A DNA stretch of 64,000 nucleotides from an uncultured Lentisphaerota bacterium (lineage in GTDB: Bacteria > Verrucomicrobiota > Kiritimatiellia > CAIQIC01), in NCBI GenBank assembly GCA_903912445.1, contig CAIWHP010000258.1, positions 27,513-91,512 on the forward strand, written 5' to 3'. The notes below the pieces were generated by a model that saw nothing but the letters and a program-made list of their open reading frames with translations, was not told the origin of the DNA and ran no database searches. Position numbers and translations under genes: made by a program. Of this stretch, positions 18,629 to 26,846 are shown piece after piece (position 1 is the first letter of the stretch; every line of letters starts with the position of its first letter).

Positions 18629-18693
18629 ACCACGGATCACACCGATCACACGGAAAATATTTCCTGCTCCGGGTGCTCTGTGTGATCCGTGGT
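18629..18693. repeat. inverted repeat (ACCACGGATCACAC arms)
   Basis: Perfect 14-bp arms at 18629-18642 and 18680-18693 around a 37-nt loop, in the xylB leader region. The arm fits ACCRCGRATYACRC, as at 3546-3670. Transcribed toward xylB it would form a stable hairpin 20 nt upstream of the start codon and could modulate its expression. Confidence 0.65.
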
Positions 18694-18721
18694 CTGCATC
18701 TGCTTTCCCTCTGCGGTTCCA

Positions 18722-18762
18722 ACAAAATAAAAACGGGCCGGCGCATATGCACCGGCCCGTTT
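18722..18762 (-). terminator. Rho-independent terminator of the aldolase gene
   Basis: An 11-bp AAACGGGCCGG/CCGGCCCGTTT stem with inner GC pairs and an ATAT loop, followed on the minus strand by TTTTTATTTTG. It lies 37 nt after the aldolase stop codon. Confidence 0.85.
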
Positions 18763-18798
18763 CGTCAGCTTGGCTGAATCACGCGATTCATGCGCGGC

Positions 18799-19752
18799 TT
18801 ATTTTTTGGCGAGGAACGCGCGGACGGCGTCGAGCTGGCCGGCGCTGCCGAGTTTCACGTTCTTCGCGGCGATGAACTTCGCGTATTCCTTCATGAACAC
18901 CTTTCCCGGAGGACGGAGGTCGAAGTTCTTCGGGTCGTCGCGGAACGACTCGCGGTGCACGCGGCACCAGACCAGGCGACCGTCGGTGTCGATGTTGATC
19001 TTGGTCACGCCGAGCGTGGCGGCCTTCGCGAACTCGTCGGCGTTCACGCCCTTGGCGCCACCCATCTGGCCGCCGGCGGCGTTGATGCGCGCGACTTCTT
19101 CCTGCGGCACGCTGCTGGAGCCGTGCATGACCAGCGGGAAGCCGGGCAGGCGCTTCTGGATCTCGGCGAGCACGTCGAAGTGCAGGCCCTGCGAGCCGCT
19201 GAACTTGAAGGCGCCGTGGCTGGTGCCGATCGCGCAGGCGAGGCTGTCGCAGCCGCTCTGCTTGACGAAAATTTCCGCTTCCGCCGGGTCGGTCAGGTGC
19301 GCATCGGCCTCGTTGACCGAGACGTGCTCCTCGACGCCGCCGAGCTTGCCGAGCTCCGCCTCGACCACGAGGCCCTTGGCGTGCGCCGCATCGACGACGC
19401 GCTTGGTGATCTCGATGTTCTTCTGCAGCGGCTCCGCGCTCGCGTCGATCATGACGGAGCTATAGAACCCGCTGTTGATGCAGTCCATGCAGGTGGCTTC
19501 GTCGCCGTGATCCAGGTGCACGGCGAAGATCGCGTCCGGGAAGATCTCGTCGGCCGTCTTGGTCATGGCCTCGAGCATTTTCTTGTTCGTGTAGGACCGC
19601 GCCCCCTTCGAGAGCTGGATGATGAACGGCGCTTTGCTATCCACGTTGCCCTGGAACAGACCCATCGTCTGCTCGAGGTTGTTGATGTTATAGGCGCCAA
19701 TGGCGTACTTGCCATAGGCGTGCTGGAACAGCTGCTTGGTTGTAACGATCAT
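18799..19752 (-). CDS. fba: class II (zinc) fructose-bisphosphate/ketose-bisphosphate aldolase
   Basis: A 317-residue TIM-barrel aldolase that reversibly cleaves fructose-1,6-bisphosphate (or tagatose-bisphosphate) into DHAP and an aldehyde phosphate. Zinc and catalytic motifs are present: FAVHLDHGD, VEAELGKLGGVEEHV, GTSHGAFKF, LVMHGSSSVP and KINIDTDGRL. The closest match in type is the long-chain class II group typical of many Gram-negatives. The start at 19752 follows AAAGGAA. The promoter is divergent from folC with a palindrome pair between them, and an own terminator follows. It could serve glycolysis or the sugar-acid pathways encoded nearby. Confidence 0.87.
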   Translation of the reverse strand: MIVTTKQLFQHAYGKYAIGAYNINNLEQTMGLFQGNVDSKAPFIIQLSKGARSYTNKKMLEAMTKTADEIFPDAIFAVHLDHGDEATCMDCINSGFYSSVMIDASAEPLQKNIEITKRVVDAAHAKGLVVEAELGKLGGVEEHVSVNEADAHLTDPAEAEIFVKQSGCDSLACAIGTSHGAFKFSGSQGLHFDVLAEIQKRLPGFPLVMHGSSSVPQEEVARINAAGGQMGGAKGVNADEFAKAATLGVTKINIDTDGRLVWCRVHRESFRDDPKNFDLRPPGKVFMKEYAKFIAAKNVKLGSAGQLDAVRAFLAKK

Positions 19753-19766
19753 GGTGTTTCCTTTCA

Positions 19767-19782
19767 CGCGACCCTGGTCGCG
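19767..19782 (-). promoter_or_regulatory. 5'-leader hairpin of the aldolase mRNA
   Basis: CGCGACC-CT-GGTCGCG is a perfect 7-bp inverted repeat inside the predicted 35-nt leader, just ahead of the AAAGGAA ribosome site. It may be an operator or an mRNA-stabilising hairpin. Confidence 0.4.
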
Positions 19783-19793
19783 AACGGCGCGGT

Positions 19794-19821
19794 AGCATAG
19801 GCAAAAACGCCCCGCGGTCAA
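19794..19821 (-). promoter_or_regulatory. sigma70-like promoter of the aldolase gene
   Basis: TTGACC (19821-19816), 16-bp spacer, TATGCT (19799-19794) on the minus strand. Predicted +1 is near 19787, giving a leader of about 35 nt. Confidence 0.6.
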
Positions 19822-19833
19822 GCCCGCAGTCTG

Positions 19834-19883
19834 ATTTTCCCAGGCTGGGAAAATTACCGCCCCGTTTTTCCAGGCCTTGGAAC
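19834..19883. repeat. palindrome pair between divergent aldolase and folC promoters
   Basis: ATTTTCCCAG-g-CTGGGAAAAT (centre 19844) is a perfect 21-bp palindrome and TTCCAGGCCTTGGAA (centre 19875) follows 31 bp on. Both lie between the two divergent -35 boxes, where a shared regulator could act on both promoters. Confidence 0.7.
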
Positions 19884-19885
19884 AG

Positions 19886-19914
19886 TTGACGCGCCGCCGC
19901 GCGGCCACTACCTT
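19886..19914 (+). promoter_or_regulatory. promoter giving leaderless folC mRNA
   Basis: TTGACG (19886-19891), 17-bp spacer, TACCTT (19909-19914). Standard spacing places +1 at 19921, the G of the GTG start codon. Confidence 0.55.
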
Positions 19915-19920
19915 CGCGGC

Positions 19921-21243
19921 GTGACGACGAAGGATGCACAGCTGCAGGCCGACCTCGCGCGCCTCTTCCAGCGCACGGGCGCGGGGATCAAGTTCGACCT
20001 CGCCCCGGTCACCGCCCTGCTCCACCGCCTCGGCAATCCGCACCACGCGATGGCCCACCTCCACGTCGCGGGCACGAACGGCAAGGGCTCGACCTGCGCG
20101 CTGATCGAGAGCGTCCTGCGCACCGCCGGGCACCGCACCGCGCTCTACACCTCGCCGCACCTCGTCCGCTTCAACGAGCGCATCCGCGTCAACGGCGCGC
20201 CCATTCACAATGTGATCCTCGCCGACCTGTTCCGCGAGGTCGAGAAGGCCGACGGGTGCCTCGTCGCCGAAACCGGCGGGCGCGAGATGACCTTCTTCGA
20301 ATTCACCACCGCGCTGGCGTTCGAATATTTCCGGCGCGAGGGTGCCCACATCTGCGTGCTCGAGACCGGGATGGGCGGGCGGCTCGACGCGACGAACGTG
20401 GTCGTGCCGCTCGTCAGCGTGATCACGCGCATCGCTATCGAACACACCGCCTTTCTCGGCAAGACGCTGCCGGAGATCGCCGCGGAAAAAGCCGGGATCA
20501 TCAAGGCCGGCCGCCCGGTGGTCTGCGGGCAGATGCCGGAAGAAGCGCGCGCGGTCATCCGCCGCATCGCCCGGGAGCGCGGCGCGCGCTTTGTGGCCGT
20601 CGAGGAGGCCGCCCAGGTCCAGCGCATCCGCCAGAACTGGGACGGCCAGAAGGTGAAGATCGAAACCGCCAACGCCAGCTATCCGCCCATCACCGTCCCG
20701 CTGCTCGGCGCGCACCAGCTGGAAAACATCGCGCTCGCCGTCGCCGCCTTGGAACTGGTCAGCGACATCGCGCCGCTGCCTTGGGAAGAAAAAGATTTAC
20801 GCGCCGGTTTTCAAGCGGTCCGGTGGCCGGGCCGCTGCCAGGTGCTCGAGCACACGCCCCCCACCCTGCTCGACGTGGCGCACAACCCCAACGGCGCGGC
20901 GGCGCTGGCGGCGACACTGCACGAACTTGCCGGCCGGACGCCGGTCGGGCTGGTCTGCGGCCTGCTCAGCGACAAGGATGCGGGCGGGTTTTTCCGGGCG
21001 CTCGCCCCCCACGTGAAACGAATCTGGGCCGTGCCGCTGCCGGGCGAGCGCAACATGCCGCAGGCCGACCTGCTGGCCGCCATCCGCTCTGCCGGCCAGC
21101 AGGCCGATTATCTTCCACTGGAAAAAGCCCTGGCCGCCGCCCGCGCCTGGGCCGCACAGGAGCACGGCGTGCTCTGCATCGCCGGCTCGCTCGTCCTCGC
21201 CGGCGAGGTGCTGCGCCAACGCGAGCTGGCGGGCAAAGCCTGA
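19921..21243 (+). CDS. folC: bifunctional folylpolyglutamate/dihydrofolate synthase
   Basis: A 440-residue Mur-ligase-fold enzyme that adds glutamate to (dihydro)pteroate or folate with ATP. The P-loop HVAGTNGKGST is at about 48-58. Other family motifs are YTSPHLVRFNERIRVNG, FFEFTTALAF, VLETGMGGRLDATNVV, IAAEKAGIIK, LLGAHQLENIALAV and LLDVAHNPNGAAAL. Length is typical. The GTG start at 19921 gives the usual short N-terminus and coincides with a predicted +1, so the mRNA appears leaderless. Divergent from the aldolase gene. Confidence 0.95.
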   Translation: MTTKDAQLQADLARLFQRTGAGIKFDLAPVTALLHRLGNPHHAMAHLHVAGTNGKGSTCALIESVLRTAGHRTALYTSPHLVRFNERIRVNGAPIHNVILADLFREVEKADGCLVAETGGREMTFFEFTTALAFEYFRREGAHICVLETGMGGRLDATNVVVPLVSVITRIAIEHTAFLGKTLPEIAAEKAGIIKAGRPVVCGQMPEEARAVIRRIARERGARFVAVEEAAQVQRIRQNWDGQKVKIETANASYPPITVPLLGAHQLENIALAVAALELVSDIAPLPWEEKDLRAGFQAVRWPGRCQVLEHTPPTLLDVAHNPNGAAALAATLHELAGRTPVGLVCGLLSDKDAGGFFRALAPHVKRIWAVPLPGERNMPQADLLAAIRSAGQQADYLPLEKALAAARAWAAQEHGVLCIAGSLVLAGEVLRQRELAGKA

Positions 21244-21344
21244 CGTTCCCGGCGCACGAGCAGCCGCGCTTCTCGCGGCTGCAGGCCGGCGCACCGTACC
21301 GGCGCCCCCCGCCCCGCCGCTGCGGAATTTCGTCATCACCGGCC

Positions 21345-21373
21345 TTGACTTGCCTGTAGATTCGGCGAGAGTA
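21345..21373 (+). promoter_or_regulatory. weak candidate promoter for exported exonuclease gene
   Basis: TTGACT (21345-21350) with a 17-bp spacer to AGAGTA (21368-21373), a poor -10. The spacing again predicts +1 at the A of the ATG (21380), the same geometry seen for folC, corA and the TetR gene. Confidence 0.3.
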
Positions 21374-21379
21374 CGCGCC

Positions 21380-22087
21380 ATGAAACTTCACCAAACGCTG
21401 GGGCTCGCCATCGTCGCCTTGATGCTGGCGCCGGCCGGCGTCCGGGCGGTGGGTCTGTTCCGCGGCGAGGCGCCGCTGCCCGCCGGCGCGCCCACCACCA
21501 ACACCCCGGTCGCCGCCGTCACCTTCGTGCTGTTCGATACCGAGACCACCGGCCTCAGTGCGCACAAGGAGCGCCTCGTGGAGATCGCCGCCATCAAGTT
21601 CTGCGGCGACAAGGTCCTGGAAGAAAAACAGTGGCTGATCAACCCCGGCCGCCTGATCCCAGCCGAAGCCATCAAGATCCACCACATCACCGACGCCATG
21701 GTGGCCGGCAAGCCCGACTTCAAAACGGTCTATCCCGAGTTCGAGCAGTTCATCCGCGGCATGGTGGTGCTGGCCCACAACGCGCACTTCGATGTCGGCT
21801 TCATCCGGGAGGAATGCCTGCGCAACGGCCTGCGCCCGCCGCCGAACCTCGCGCTCGACACGCTGCCGATGTTCCGCAAATGGTTTCCGCAGGTCAAAAA
21901 GCACAATCTCGACGAGCTCGGCAAGGCGCTGCAGGTCCTCCCCGAGGACCGCCACCGCGCGCTGGGCGACACGCTCGAAACCGTCCTGATATTCCAAAAG
22001 GGCCTGCACCTGCAGCCCGCCGGCTACAGCTTCGGAGACCTGCTCCGCGACGCGCGCCAGCCCCTGCGCTTCACCGCACCCCATTGA
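21380..22087 (+). CDS. DEDDh 3'-5' exonuclease domain protein with signal peptide
   Basis: A 235-residue protein with a DnaQ/EXOIII-type exonuclease domain. It shows Exo I FVLFDTETTGLS (D53, E55), Exo II LAHNAHFDVGFI (about 143-154) and Exo III DRHRALGDTLET, so all four metal-binding acids and the general-base His are present. Unusually, the N-terminus MKLHQTLGLAIVALMLAPAGVRA reads as a cleavable signal peptide, so the nuclease may act in the periplasm, perhaps in nucleic-acid scavenging. No in-frame start after the signal region would give a normal cytoplasmic form before residue 70. It follows folC by 137 bp. Confidence 0.8.
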   Translation: MKLHQTLGLAIVALMLAPAGVRAVGLFRGEAPLPAGAPTTNTPVAAVTFVLFDTETTGLSAHKERLVEIAAIKFCGDKVLEEKQWLINPGRLIPAEAIKIHHITDAMVAGKPDFKTVYPEFEQFIRGMVVLAHNAHFDVGFIREECLRNGLRPPPNLALDTLPMFRKWFPQVKKHNLDELGKALQVLPEDRHRALGDTLETVLIFQKGLHLQPAGYSFGDLLRDARQPLRFTAPH

Positions 22088-22232
22088 TCTAACCGCCAAG
22101 CACGACAGATTTAGCCAAAGGCTTGGGTCCTGAAGGGCAGGTCGCGCAGCCCCGTCCCACGCGGAGCCTGCGTGCAGCGGACCGCCCCGCACCGCGTCCC
22201 ACTTCTAAAAGCGCCGCAGCAGCCTTTTCCGC

Positions 22233-22250
22233 TTTCCAAGCCTTGGAAAA
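22233..22250. repeat. TTTCCAAGCCTTGGAAA palindrome
   Basis: A perfect single copy (centre 22241) in the 295-bp gap ahead of the ammonium channel gene, 142 bp upstream of its start. No second copy at 31-32 bp was found here. Confidence 0.75.
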
Positions 22251-22382
22251 GCCGCTACGTTCCGCGTCCACGTTTTGGGCGCGTCGGATACGCGACCGGG
22301 ATGCGCTGGCATGAGGGCGAAACCAGCGCTGGGAACCCGGCGTAAAAAGCCACCGTCCAACGCTTGTCCTGCGGAGATTCCA

Positions 22383-23552
22383 ATGACGAAAAACATCCGT
22401 CGCACACTGCTGGGTGGGGTCTGTCTGTGTCTGTTAAGTTCAGCGGCTGGCGCGGCCGAGGGCGGCGTGGCGCCCGCCATCAACGCCGTCCAACAGGTGG
22501 CACAATACAACTACGCCATCCACATCCTGGCGATGTTGCTGGTCGGCTTCGGCTTTCTCATGGTGTTCGTCAAGAAGTATGGCTATAGCGCCACCACCGG
22601 CACCTATCTGGTCGTCGCGACCGGCATCCCGCTCTACGTCCTGTTGCGCGCGTCCGGCATCCTGTGCGCCGAGCCCATCGCCCCGAGCACGATCAAGGCC
22701 CTGCTCTACGCCGAGTTCGCCGTGGCCTCCGCCTTGATCGCCATGGGCGCCGTGCTCGGGCGGCTGCGCGTGTTTCAATACGCCCTGCTGGCGCTCCTGC
22801 TGGTGCCGGCCTATCTGCTGAACGAATGGCTCGTGCTGGATGGCGGACTGCAGGCGACCAAGGGCTTTGTGGATGCCGCCGGCTCCATCATCATCCATGC
22901 CTTCGGCGCGTATTTCGGCATCGGCATGACCTTGGTCCTGACCCGGGCGGAACAACGCACCAAGCCGATCGAATGCGACGAAACCTCGGACCGCTTTTCG
23001 ATGATCGGCTCCATGGTGCTGTGGCTGTTCTGGCCCAGCTTCTGCAGCGCCATCGTGCCGCTGGAGGAAATGCCGCGGACGATGATGAACACCGTGCTCG
23101 CGCTTTCGGGCGCCACCCTCAGCACCTATCTGCTGAGCACGCTGCTGCGCAAGGGCAAAACTTCCTATGGCGACATGGCGAACGCGGCGCTGGCCGGCGG
23201 CGTGGCCATCGGGGCGACGTGTAATGTGGTGGCTCCGGCGGTGGCCTTCGGCATCGGCGCCCTGGCCGGCGCCCTCTGCGTCCTCGGCTATGTGTTCATT
23301 CAACCGGCTTTGTTCGCGCGGTTCAAAATCGTCGACACCTGCGGCGTGCACAATCTGCACGGCATGCCCGGGTTGTTGGGCGGCCTGATCGCGATCCTCG
23401 CCGTGCCCGGCGTGGCCGTGCCGCAACTCATCGGCATCGGCGTCACCGTGGCCCTGGCGCTCGGCTGCGGCCTCTTGGCCGGCGCCCTGATCAAGGTCAC
23501 CGGTTCGCTGCGGCTGGCGTACGAGGACCGCGAGGATTTCGGCGGCCTCTGA
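22383..23552 (+). CDS. Rh-type ammonium channel (Amt/MEP/Rh family)
   Basis: A 389-residue membrane protein with a signal-like first helix and about eleven more hydrophobic helices, conducting NH3/NH4+ (possibly CO2). The conserved pore histidines lie in IIIHAFGAYFGIG and DTCGVHNLHGMPGLLGG. The latter, with FGAYFG, is the signature of Rhesus-type proteins such as eukaryotic Rh50 and the Nitrosomonas Rh protein, rather than ordinary bacterial AmtB. No glnK gene is adjacent. The ATG at 22383 has GGAGAT in front. A palindrome lies in the upstream gap. Confidence 0.85.
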   Translation: MTKNIRRTLLGGVCLCLLSSAAGAAEGGVAPAINAVQQVAQYNYAIHILAMLLVGFGFLMVFVKKYGYSATTGTYLVVATGIPLYVLLRASGILCAEPIAPSTIKALLYAEFAVASALIAMGAVLGRLRVFQYALLALLLVPAYLLNEWLVLDGGLQATKGFVDAAGSIIIHAFGAYFGIGMTLVLTRAEQRTKPIECDETSDRFSMIGSMVLWLFWPSFCSAIVPLEEMPRTMMNTVLALSGATLSTYLLSTLLRKGKTSYGDMANAALAGGVAIGATCNVVAPAVAFGIGALAGALCVLGYVFIQPALFARFKIVDTCGVHNLHGMPGLLGGLIAILAVPGVAVPQLIGIGVTVALALGCGLLAGALIKVTGSLRLAYEDREDFGGL

Positions 23553-23634
23553 TAACGGATGCCGCAGCCCCCGTCCCGCGGCAGTGCCAGGAGAGGCCCA
23601 AGGCCCATGGCCGGGCTGAACTTGGGCGCACTCG

Positions 23635-23718
23635 TTTCCACGCCCTTGGAAAGATCAGGGTTGCTTTTTTCCAAGGCTTGGAACAAATAACCTGTGCGGT
23701 TTCCAAGGATTGGAAACC
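23635..23718. repeat. triplet of TTCC..GGAA palindromes
   Basis: Three copies with centres at about 23643.5, 23676 and 23708, so 32-33 bp apart. The last, GGTTTCCAAGGATTGGAAACC, ends 14 bp before the MFS start codon and probably lies in its leader or covers its promoter. Confidence 0.8.
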
Positions 23719-23732
23719 GCGAAGCCCGCACC

Positions 23733-25025
23733 ATGAACAACAGCCCGGACATGACCGCCCGCACCAACGTCCGTTGGACCATCTGCACGCTGCTGTTCTT
23801 TGCCACGACCGTCAACTACGTGGACCGCGCCGTCCTCGGCATCCTAAAGAAGACCCTCGATGCCGACCTGGGCTGGACGCAGGTGGACTACGGCAACATC
23901 GTCACCGCCTTCCAGCTGATGTACGCGGCGGGCTACCTCTTTGCCGGCCGGCTGATCGACCGCATCGGGGTGCGCTCCGGTTTCTCGCTGGCCGTGGGGC
24001 TCTGGAGCCTCGCGGCGATGGCGCACGCGGCGATGCGGACGGTGCTCGGCTTCGGCCTCGCGCGGGCCGGCCTGGGCCTCGCCGAAGGCGGCAGTTTCCC
24101 GGCCGCGATCAAGGCGATCGCTGAATGGTTCCCCAAGGAGCAGCGCGCGCTGGCCACCGGCATCTTCAATGCCGGCAGCAACGTCGGCGCGATCACCTGC
24201 CCGCTCGTCGTGCCGTGGCTCGCCGCGCGCTGGGGCTGGCAGGGCGCGTTCTTCGTCACCGGCGCCGTCGGCTGCCTCTGGCTGTTTTTCTGGCTCTGGC
24301 TCTACCGCTCGCCCGACCAGCATCCGCGGGTGAACGCCGCCGAGCTCGCCTACATCCGTCAGGATCCGCCCGACCCGCCCGCGCACGTGCCCTGGCTGGA
24401 GCTGTTGCAGCACCGCCAGACGTGGGCGTTCATGGTCGGCATGGCGGCCTCGTCGCCGATCTGGTGGTTCTACATCTATTGGATCCCCGACTTCCTCTCG
24501 GTCCGCTTCCAGCTCGACATGACGGGCACGCAGCTGCCGCTGATGACCATCTTCTTCATCTCCAGTTTCGGCGGCATCGGCGGCGGCTGGCTCTCGTCGC
24601 ACCTCCTGCGGCGCGGCTGGAGCCTGAACGCCGCGCGCAAGACCGCGCTGCTCGTCTGCTCGCTCTGCGTCGTGCCGGTGTTCCTCACGCCACTCGTCCA
24701 CAGCCTCTGGCTCGCGGTGGGTTTCGTCGCGCTCGCCGCCGCCGCGCACTGCGGCTTTGCCGCGAACCTCTTCACGCTCGTCAGCGACACCGTCCCGCGC
24801 AAGGCCGTCAGTTCCGTCACCGGCATCGGCGGCATGGCCGGCGCGCTCGCGGGCATGCTCTTCGCACAAATCATTTCGCGCCACCTCCAGGCCACCGGGA
24901 GCAACTACATCGTGCCGTTCATCATCGCCGCCTCCGCCTACCTGCTGGCGCTGGTCGTGATGCACCTGCTGCTGCCGCGGCTGGAGCCGATGCCCCTGAA
25001 GGGAGGCCCCCATGCAGCCCCCTGA
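23733..25025 (+). CDS. MFS transporter, hexuronate (ExuT)/anion:cation symporter type
   Basis: A 430-residue inner-membrane permease with 12 predicted helices. The early WTICTLLFFATTVNYVDRAVLGIL and the loop LAEGGSFPAAIKAIAEWFPKEQRALATGIFNAGSNVGA are diagnostic of the ACS family that includes ExuT and GudP, which import hexuronates and related sugar acids with protons. Start at 23733, with no clear ribosome site. Its 3' end overlaps the next small gene by 14 bp, and the URO-D and PfkB kinase genes follow on the same strand, suggesting a sugar-acid uptake cluster. Confidence 0.85.
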   Translation: MNNSPDMTARTNVRWTICTLLFFATTVNYVDRAVLGILKKTLDADLGWTQVDYGNIVTAFQLMYAAGYLFAGRLIDRIGVRSGFSLAVGLWSLAAMAHAAMRTVLGFGLARAGLGLAEGGSFPAAIKAIAEWFPKEQRALATGIFNAGSNVGAITCPLVVPWLAARWGWQGAFFVTGAVGCLWLFFWLWLYRSPDQHPRVNAAELAYIRQDPPDPPAHVPWLELLQHRQTWAFMVGMAASSPIWWFYIYWIPDFLSVRFQLDMTGTQLPLMTIFFISSFGGIGGGWLSSHLLRRGWSLNAARKTALLVCSLCVVPVFLTPLVHSLWLAVGFVALAAAAHCGFAANLFTLVSDTVPRKAVSSVTGIGGMAGALAGMLFAQIISRHLQATGSNYIVPFIIAASAYLLALVVMHLLLPRLEPMPLKGGPHAAP

Positions 25026-25389
25026 TACCCCCCCTGCCAGCACCCCCGAAACGCTCCCCGGTGCCGAGGCAACCGTGCCCGCCGAACCAGTGGCGCCGAC
25101 GCCGGAACAGCCGCCGCAGAGGGCCTCTCTGGCGGTCTTGCTGGATGGCCCCCTTGATGCCGCCGAGCCGCCGCAGTCCTCGCCGCAGAAACACGCGGCG
25201 CCGCCTTGCAAGCCGCCCCGGACCGGCCAGCCGCAGGTCCAGCTGGCGGTGGTCTGCGTCATCATCGCCCTGCTGCTGGGCGTGGTGATCTCCGCCGCCG
25301 TGAAACATATCACGGACACGAACAAGCCCCGGGTTCCGCCCCAGCGCATGCCCATGAAGGTCATCGAGGGGCAGCGCGTCTATGAGTGA
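25012..25389 (+). CDS. small proline-rich single-pass membrane protein
   Basis: A 125-residue protein beginning inside the 3' end of the MFS gene (14-bp overlap, different frame). The first 75 residues are rich in Pro, Ala and Glu and look disordered. One membrane helix follows (VQLAVVCVIIALLLGVVISAAV, about 77-98), then a basic 25-residue tail. No family recognised. The tight overlap suggests translational coupling with the transporter and possibly a helper role, which is inference. It could also be a poorly conserved ORF. Confidence 0.5.
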   Translation: MQPPDTPPASTPETLPGAEATVPAEPVAPTPEQPPQRASLAVLLDGPLDAAEPPQSSPQKHAAPPCKPPRTGQPQVQLAVVCVIIALLLGVVISAAVKHITDTNKPRVPPQRMPMKVIEGQRVYE

Positions 25390-25444
25390 TCCGCGGCCAA
25401 CGGCCGACGAGAGCTGAAGCGCGGCAGTTTCACGCCACCGGCAC

Positions 25445-26617
25445 ATGCACCCCGAACCTCCAACCACAACCGCCGTCACTGGCGGGCAGGTCATCGCCGC
25501 CGTGCTGGCGCGCCGCCCGCCGCCGCGCCTCGCCTACGCGCCGAATTACTGGCAGTGGTTTGCGCATCACCGCAACCACGGCACGCTCCCGCCGGAGCTG
25601 GCGCACTGCCGGACGCAGCTCGAGGTCATCCGCCACCTGGGCCTCGACGTGTTCAGCCGCAACCTCTATTGCGACGAGCAGCGCGGCTGGTGGGGCGGGC
25701 TGGCCGAGCCGCTGCTCCAAGGCGTGGAAGCCACCACGCGCGAAGCGCAAGACGGCCGCGACCTCGTCATCGAGAAGACCTTCCGCACCCGCGCCGGCAC
25801 GCTCACGGAGCGCCTGCGCTACGTCTGGGCCGAGTCCACGCTCGTGCAGGAAAAGTATCTGGTCGATGACTATGACAGCCAGCTCGACGCGCTCGCCGAA
25901 TTTCTCCGCGCGCGCCGCTGGCGCTTCCAGCCCGAACGCTATGCCGACTGCCGGCAGCAGATCGGCGCCGCTGGCCTCGCCGTCGCCGGCGAGCTCTGCA
26001 GCCCGCTCAAGATGCTGCACATCCTGCTCGGCGCGCAGAACGCCACCTATTTTCTGATGGATCATCCCGAGCGCGCCGTCGAGCTGCTCGCGCTGCACGA
26101 GGCCGCCATGCTCGACCTCGTGGAACAACTCGCCGCCGGCGGCGTGCGCGCGCTGATGTGCATGGACAACCTCGACGCCGCGTTCCATCCGCCGCACTAC
26201 ATCGAAAAATATTCCGCCTCGTTCTACGCCGCGGCGGCGCAGCGCTGCCACGCCCACGGCGCGCTGCTGTTCATCCACGCCTGCGGCCGGCAGCGCGACA
26301 ACCTCAAGCTGATCGCCGGGCTCGGCGTGGACGGGCTCGAAGGCGTCGCCTTCCCACCGCTCGGCGACGTCCAGCTCGACGAGGCGCTGGACCTCGCGGG
26401 CGGGAAATTCATCGTCACCGGCGGCATCAGCGCGAAGGAATTCGAACGCCTCCAGACGCGCGACGAGATCTTCGCCTACGTCCGCGAGCTCACCGACCGC
26501 CTGCGCCCCTACGCCCACCGCTGCATCCTCTCCGCGAGCTGCAACACCCCCTACACCGCGCCGTGGGCGCAGATCGTCGCCTTCCGCGACGCCTGGCGCG
26601 AATTCGGGCACGTGTGA
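25445..26617 (+). CDS. uroporphyrinogen decarboxylase (URO-D) family protein
   Basis: A 390-residue TIM-barrel protein of the URO-D/methyltransferase superfamily. The C-terminal half shows the zinc-site-like FIHACGRQRDNLKLIAGLGVDGLEGV and ILSASCNTPYTAPW, where the HxCG and later Cys match the MtbA/cobalamin-methyltransferase branch better than true HemE. Such proteins are abundant in PVC and Bacteroidota genomes without a known substrate, so heme synthesis should not be assumed. It follows the small membrane protein by 55 bp. Confidence 0.75.
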   Translation: MHPEPPTTTAVTGGQVIAAVLARRPPPRLAYAPNYWQWFAHHRNHGTLPPELAHCRTQLEVIRHLGLDVFSRNLYCDEQRGWWGGLAEPLLQGVEATTREAQDGRDLVIEKTFRTRAGTLTERLRYVWAESTLVQEKYLVDDYDSQLDALAEFLRARRWRFQPERYADCRQQIGAAGLAVAGELCSPLKMLHILLGAQNATYFLMDHPERAVELLALHEAAMLDLVEQLAAGGVRALMCMDNLDAAFHPPHYIEKYSASFYAAAAQRCHAHGALLFIHACGRQRDNLKLIAGLGVDGLEGVAFPPLGDVQLDEALDLAGGKFIVTGGISAKEFERLQTRDEIFAYVRELTDRLRPYAHRCILSASCNTPYTAPWAQIVAFRDAWREFGHV

Positions 26618-26662
26618 AGTCGCATCGTCGTCGTCCTCATGGTTGGGGTGAGTTTATCTTGC

Positions 26663-26687
26663 GGCGGGCGCGGCGCGCCCGCCCTAC
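26663..26687. repeat. GTAG-type inverted repeat (GGCGGGCGC arms)
   Basis: Nine-base arms GGCGGGCGC/GCGCCCGCC with a 3-nt loop, followed by CTAC. Read on the minus strand it begins GTAGGGCGGGCGC, so it has the same GTAG-then-hairpin layout as the elements at 8933 and 12116. Confidence 0.7.
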
Positions 26688-26741
26688 CGCGCCGTTTGCT
26701 TCCATTCCGAAAATCCATGGATGCAACGCTTCGGATTCCAC

Positions 26742-26768
26742 CTGTAGCGGCGCTCTGTGAGCGCCGTC
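26742..26768. repeat. GTAG-type inverted repeat, copy 2 (GGCGCTC-TGT-GAGCGCC)
   Basis: Identical over 27 bp to 8933-8959, including the CTGTAG prefix and GTC suffix. Confidence 0.8.
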
Positions 26769-26846
26769 AGCTGTTGTTAGCCTTCCACAAATCGGAAAGC
26801 GGCAATCATCCATCGGCAATTTTCCGCCCCGTTTCTCCTTGCGGAC

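Noticed and set aside
25445-26617. URO-D family gene as hemE for heme synthesis
   Set aside because: The HxCG and distal Cys pattern fits the methyltransferase-like branch, and no other heme gene is near.
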